Source: Mytilisepta virgata (taxonomy: Eukaryota > Mollusca > Bivalvia > Mytilida > Mytilidae). Taken from it: a stretch of DNA of 64,000 nucleotides. Made by a program: the position numbers and the translations under genes. This document shows, piece by piece, positions 62,681-64,000 of this stretch (position 1 is the stretch's first letter; every line of letters begins with the position of its first letter). The notes beneath the pieces are model-generated. The model was not told the origin of the DNA and searched no databases. It saw only the letters and a list, made by a program, of their open reading frames with translations. The stretch lies in NCBI GenBank assembly GCA_028015205.1, contig CM051514.1, forward strand, positions 37,836,150 through 37,900,149, read 5' to 3'.

Positions 62681-63810
62681 TCCTCTCCTCTGAAACCACC
62701 GTGCTAATTGAGACCAAACTTTGTTGGAATGGTCCTTAAGTGGCTCCCTACCAGAATTGTGTCTGACATCCCTGACTTCCAACAGACATGGCTGCTGTGA
62801 CTAAAAATAGAAAAGCGGGCGGGGGGGGGGGGGGGTAATTTAAAAAATATTCCTCTATGAAACTACATGACCAATTAGAACCAGACTTGTCAGCAATAGT
62901 CCTGAGGAGGTCCTCTTTCAGAATTATTCCGATGGCCCAGAATGTCAACCAAGATGGCCGCAACAGTCGAACTTAGTTTAACATATGACCCTATGGGAAA
63001 ATACATTTAAAAATGTTCTTGTCTGAAACCACTAAGCCAATTGGAACTAAACTTGACAGCAATGGTTCTTTCATGGTCCTTCTTCAGACTTTAGTCCGAT
63101 GACCTGGACTGTCAACCAAGATGACCGCCAAAGCCGAACATTGTTTAACATAGGACCCTATGGGAAAATTCATTTAAAAATGTCTGAAACCACTATGCCA
63201 GTTAGAACTAGACTTGGCAGCAATGGTCCTTAGATGGTCTTCTTTCAGAAATGTGTCCGATGACCCGGACTGGCAACCAAAATTCCTGCCACAACCGAAC
63301 TTTGTTTAACATAGCACTCTATGGAAAATTCATTGAAAATCTTTTTGTCCACTGAGTCAATTTAAATCAGACTTGGCATCAATGTTCCTTAGATGGTCCT
63401 CTTTCAGAATTAATTATGTCTGATGACCTAGTCTGTCAACCAAGATGGCTACCACAGCTGAACATTGTTTAACATAGGACCCTATTGGAAAATTCATTTA
63501 AAAATCTTCGTCTGGAAACCACTTAGCCAATTGGAACTAAACTTGACAGCAATGTCATTACATGTTCCCCTTTCAGAATTTTGTCCGATGACCCGGACTG
63601 TCACCCAAGATGACTGCCACAGCCGAACATGTTTAACATTTAAAAATCTTTTTGTATGAAACCACTGAGCCAATTGGAACCAGACATGGCAGAAATTGTC
63701 CTTAGATGGTCTGTTTTAAGAATTGTTTCCAATGACCTAGACTGTTAACCAAGATGGCTGCCACAGCTGAACTTAGTTTAACACAGGACCCTATTGAAAA
63801 ATTCGTTTAA
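62680..63810. repeat. Tandem repeat array, about 7 units of roughly 165 bp
   Basis: The marker CAACCAAGATGGCYGCCACAG recurs, with variation, near 62776, 62946, 63114, 63275, 63438, 63602 and 63749 (spacings about 170, 168, 161, 163, 164, 147). Each is followed by GTTTAACATAGGACCCTATG and a block containing GAAACCACTGAGCCAATTGG and TTGGCAGCAATGGTCCTTAG. The first unit contains a G homopolymer at about 62820-62835. It is non-coding; the short frames in it are chance. Confidence 0.88.
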
Positions 63811-64000
63811 AATGGACTGTTATACTTAAAGATTTTTAGTCATGCTTAAGGTGGAAAAGTTAAATCCAGGTGAGAAATACAGGCTCATATGAGCCTCTAT
63901 TTTCATTTTTACATTGTATTTTATTTCTTCATAGAATGATGGCACTCTATATCTGTAGGCTGGCAAGAAAGTTTTTTATTTTAGACTTTCGGTAAGTATC
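63811..64000. other. Right window edge
   Basis: Unique-looking AT-rich sequence after the tandem array; nothing identifiable before the window ends. Confidence 0.3.

Noticed and set aside
1..64000. CRISPR arrays, bacterial operons, ribosome binding sites
   Set aside because: Spliced eukaryotic genes throughout; the only regular array (62680-63810) is a satellite-like tandem repeat without spacers.

Overview
This window is AT-rich, intron-bearing eukaryotic DNA, most likely from a bivalve mollusc and possibly a mussel. The evidence is spliced genes with GT-AG introns, molluscan-type repeats (tRNA-derived SINEs, LINE 3'-end fragments, a ~165 bp tandem repeat) and a metazoan 5.8S/ITS ribosomal segment. 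No species marker was searched. All homology calls are from reading the translated sequence.

The layout is dominated by a tandem segmental duplication. Copy A (1-20161) and copy B (29876-50031) are nearly collinear, about 29.9 kb apart and in the same orientation. Each carries the same three genes. (1) A beta-1,4-galactosyltransferase-family gene on + (8 coding exons, 367 aa) is intact and almost identical in both copies. (2) A Golgi-type (N-terminal membrane anchor) FkbM methyltransferase on + has decayed in both copies, but with different lesions. (3) A cytosolic-type sulfotransferase on - has 6 coding exons (303 aa) in copy A. In copy B exons 2-6 are present but the start exon lies beyond the duplicated segment.

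The spacer between the copies (20162-29875) holds the start exon of sulfotransferase A (20566-20588) and a third, broken sulfotransferase fragment (22818-23622). It also holds an inverted-repeat element (23900-24230), local tandem duplications and a SINE. From 50032 to 64000 no gene can be firmly called: the region is AT-rich with one candidate exon (55571-55735) and a tandem repeat array at the right end. At 58209-59269 lies the most striking object, an element with long terminal inverted repeats and a 6-bp target-site duplication whose GC-rich core is a ribosomal ITS1-5.8S-ITS2 segment.

The three genes encode a Golgi glycosyltransferase, a membrane-anchored O-methyltransferase-like enzyme and a sulfotransferase. 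All are plausible decorators of glycans or small metabolites, but a shared pathway is inference from neighbourhood only.
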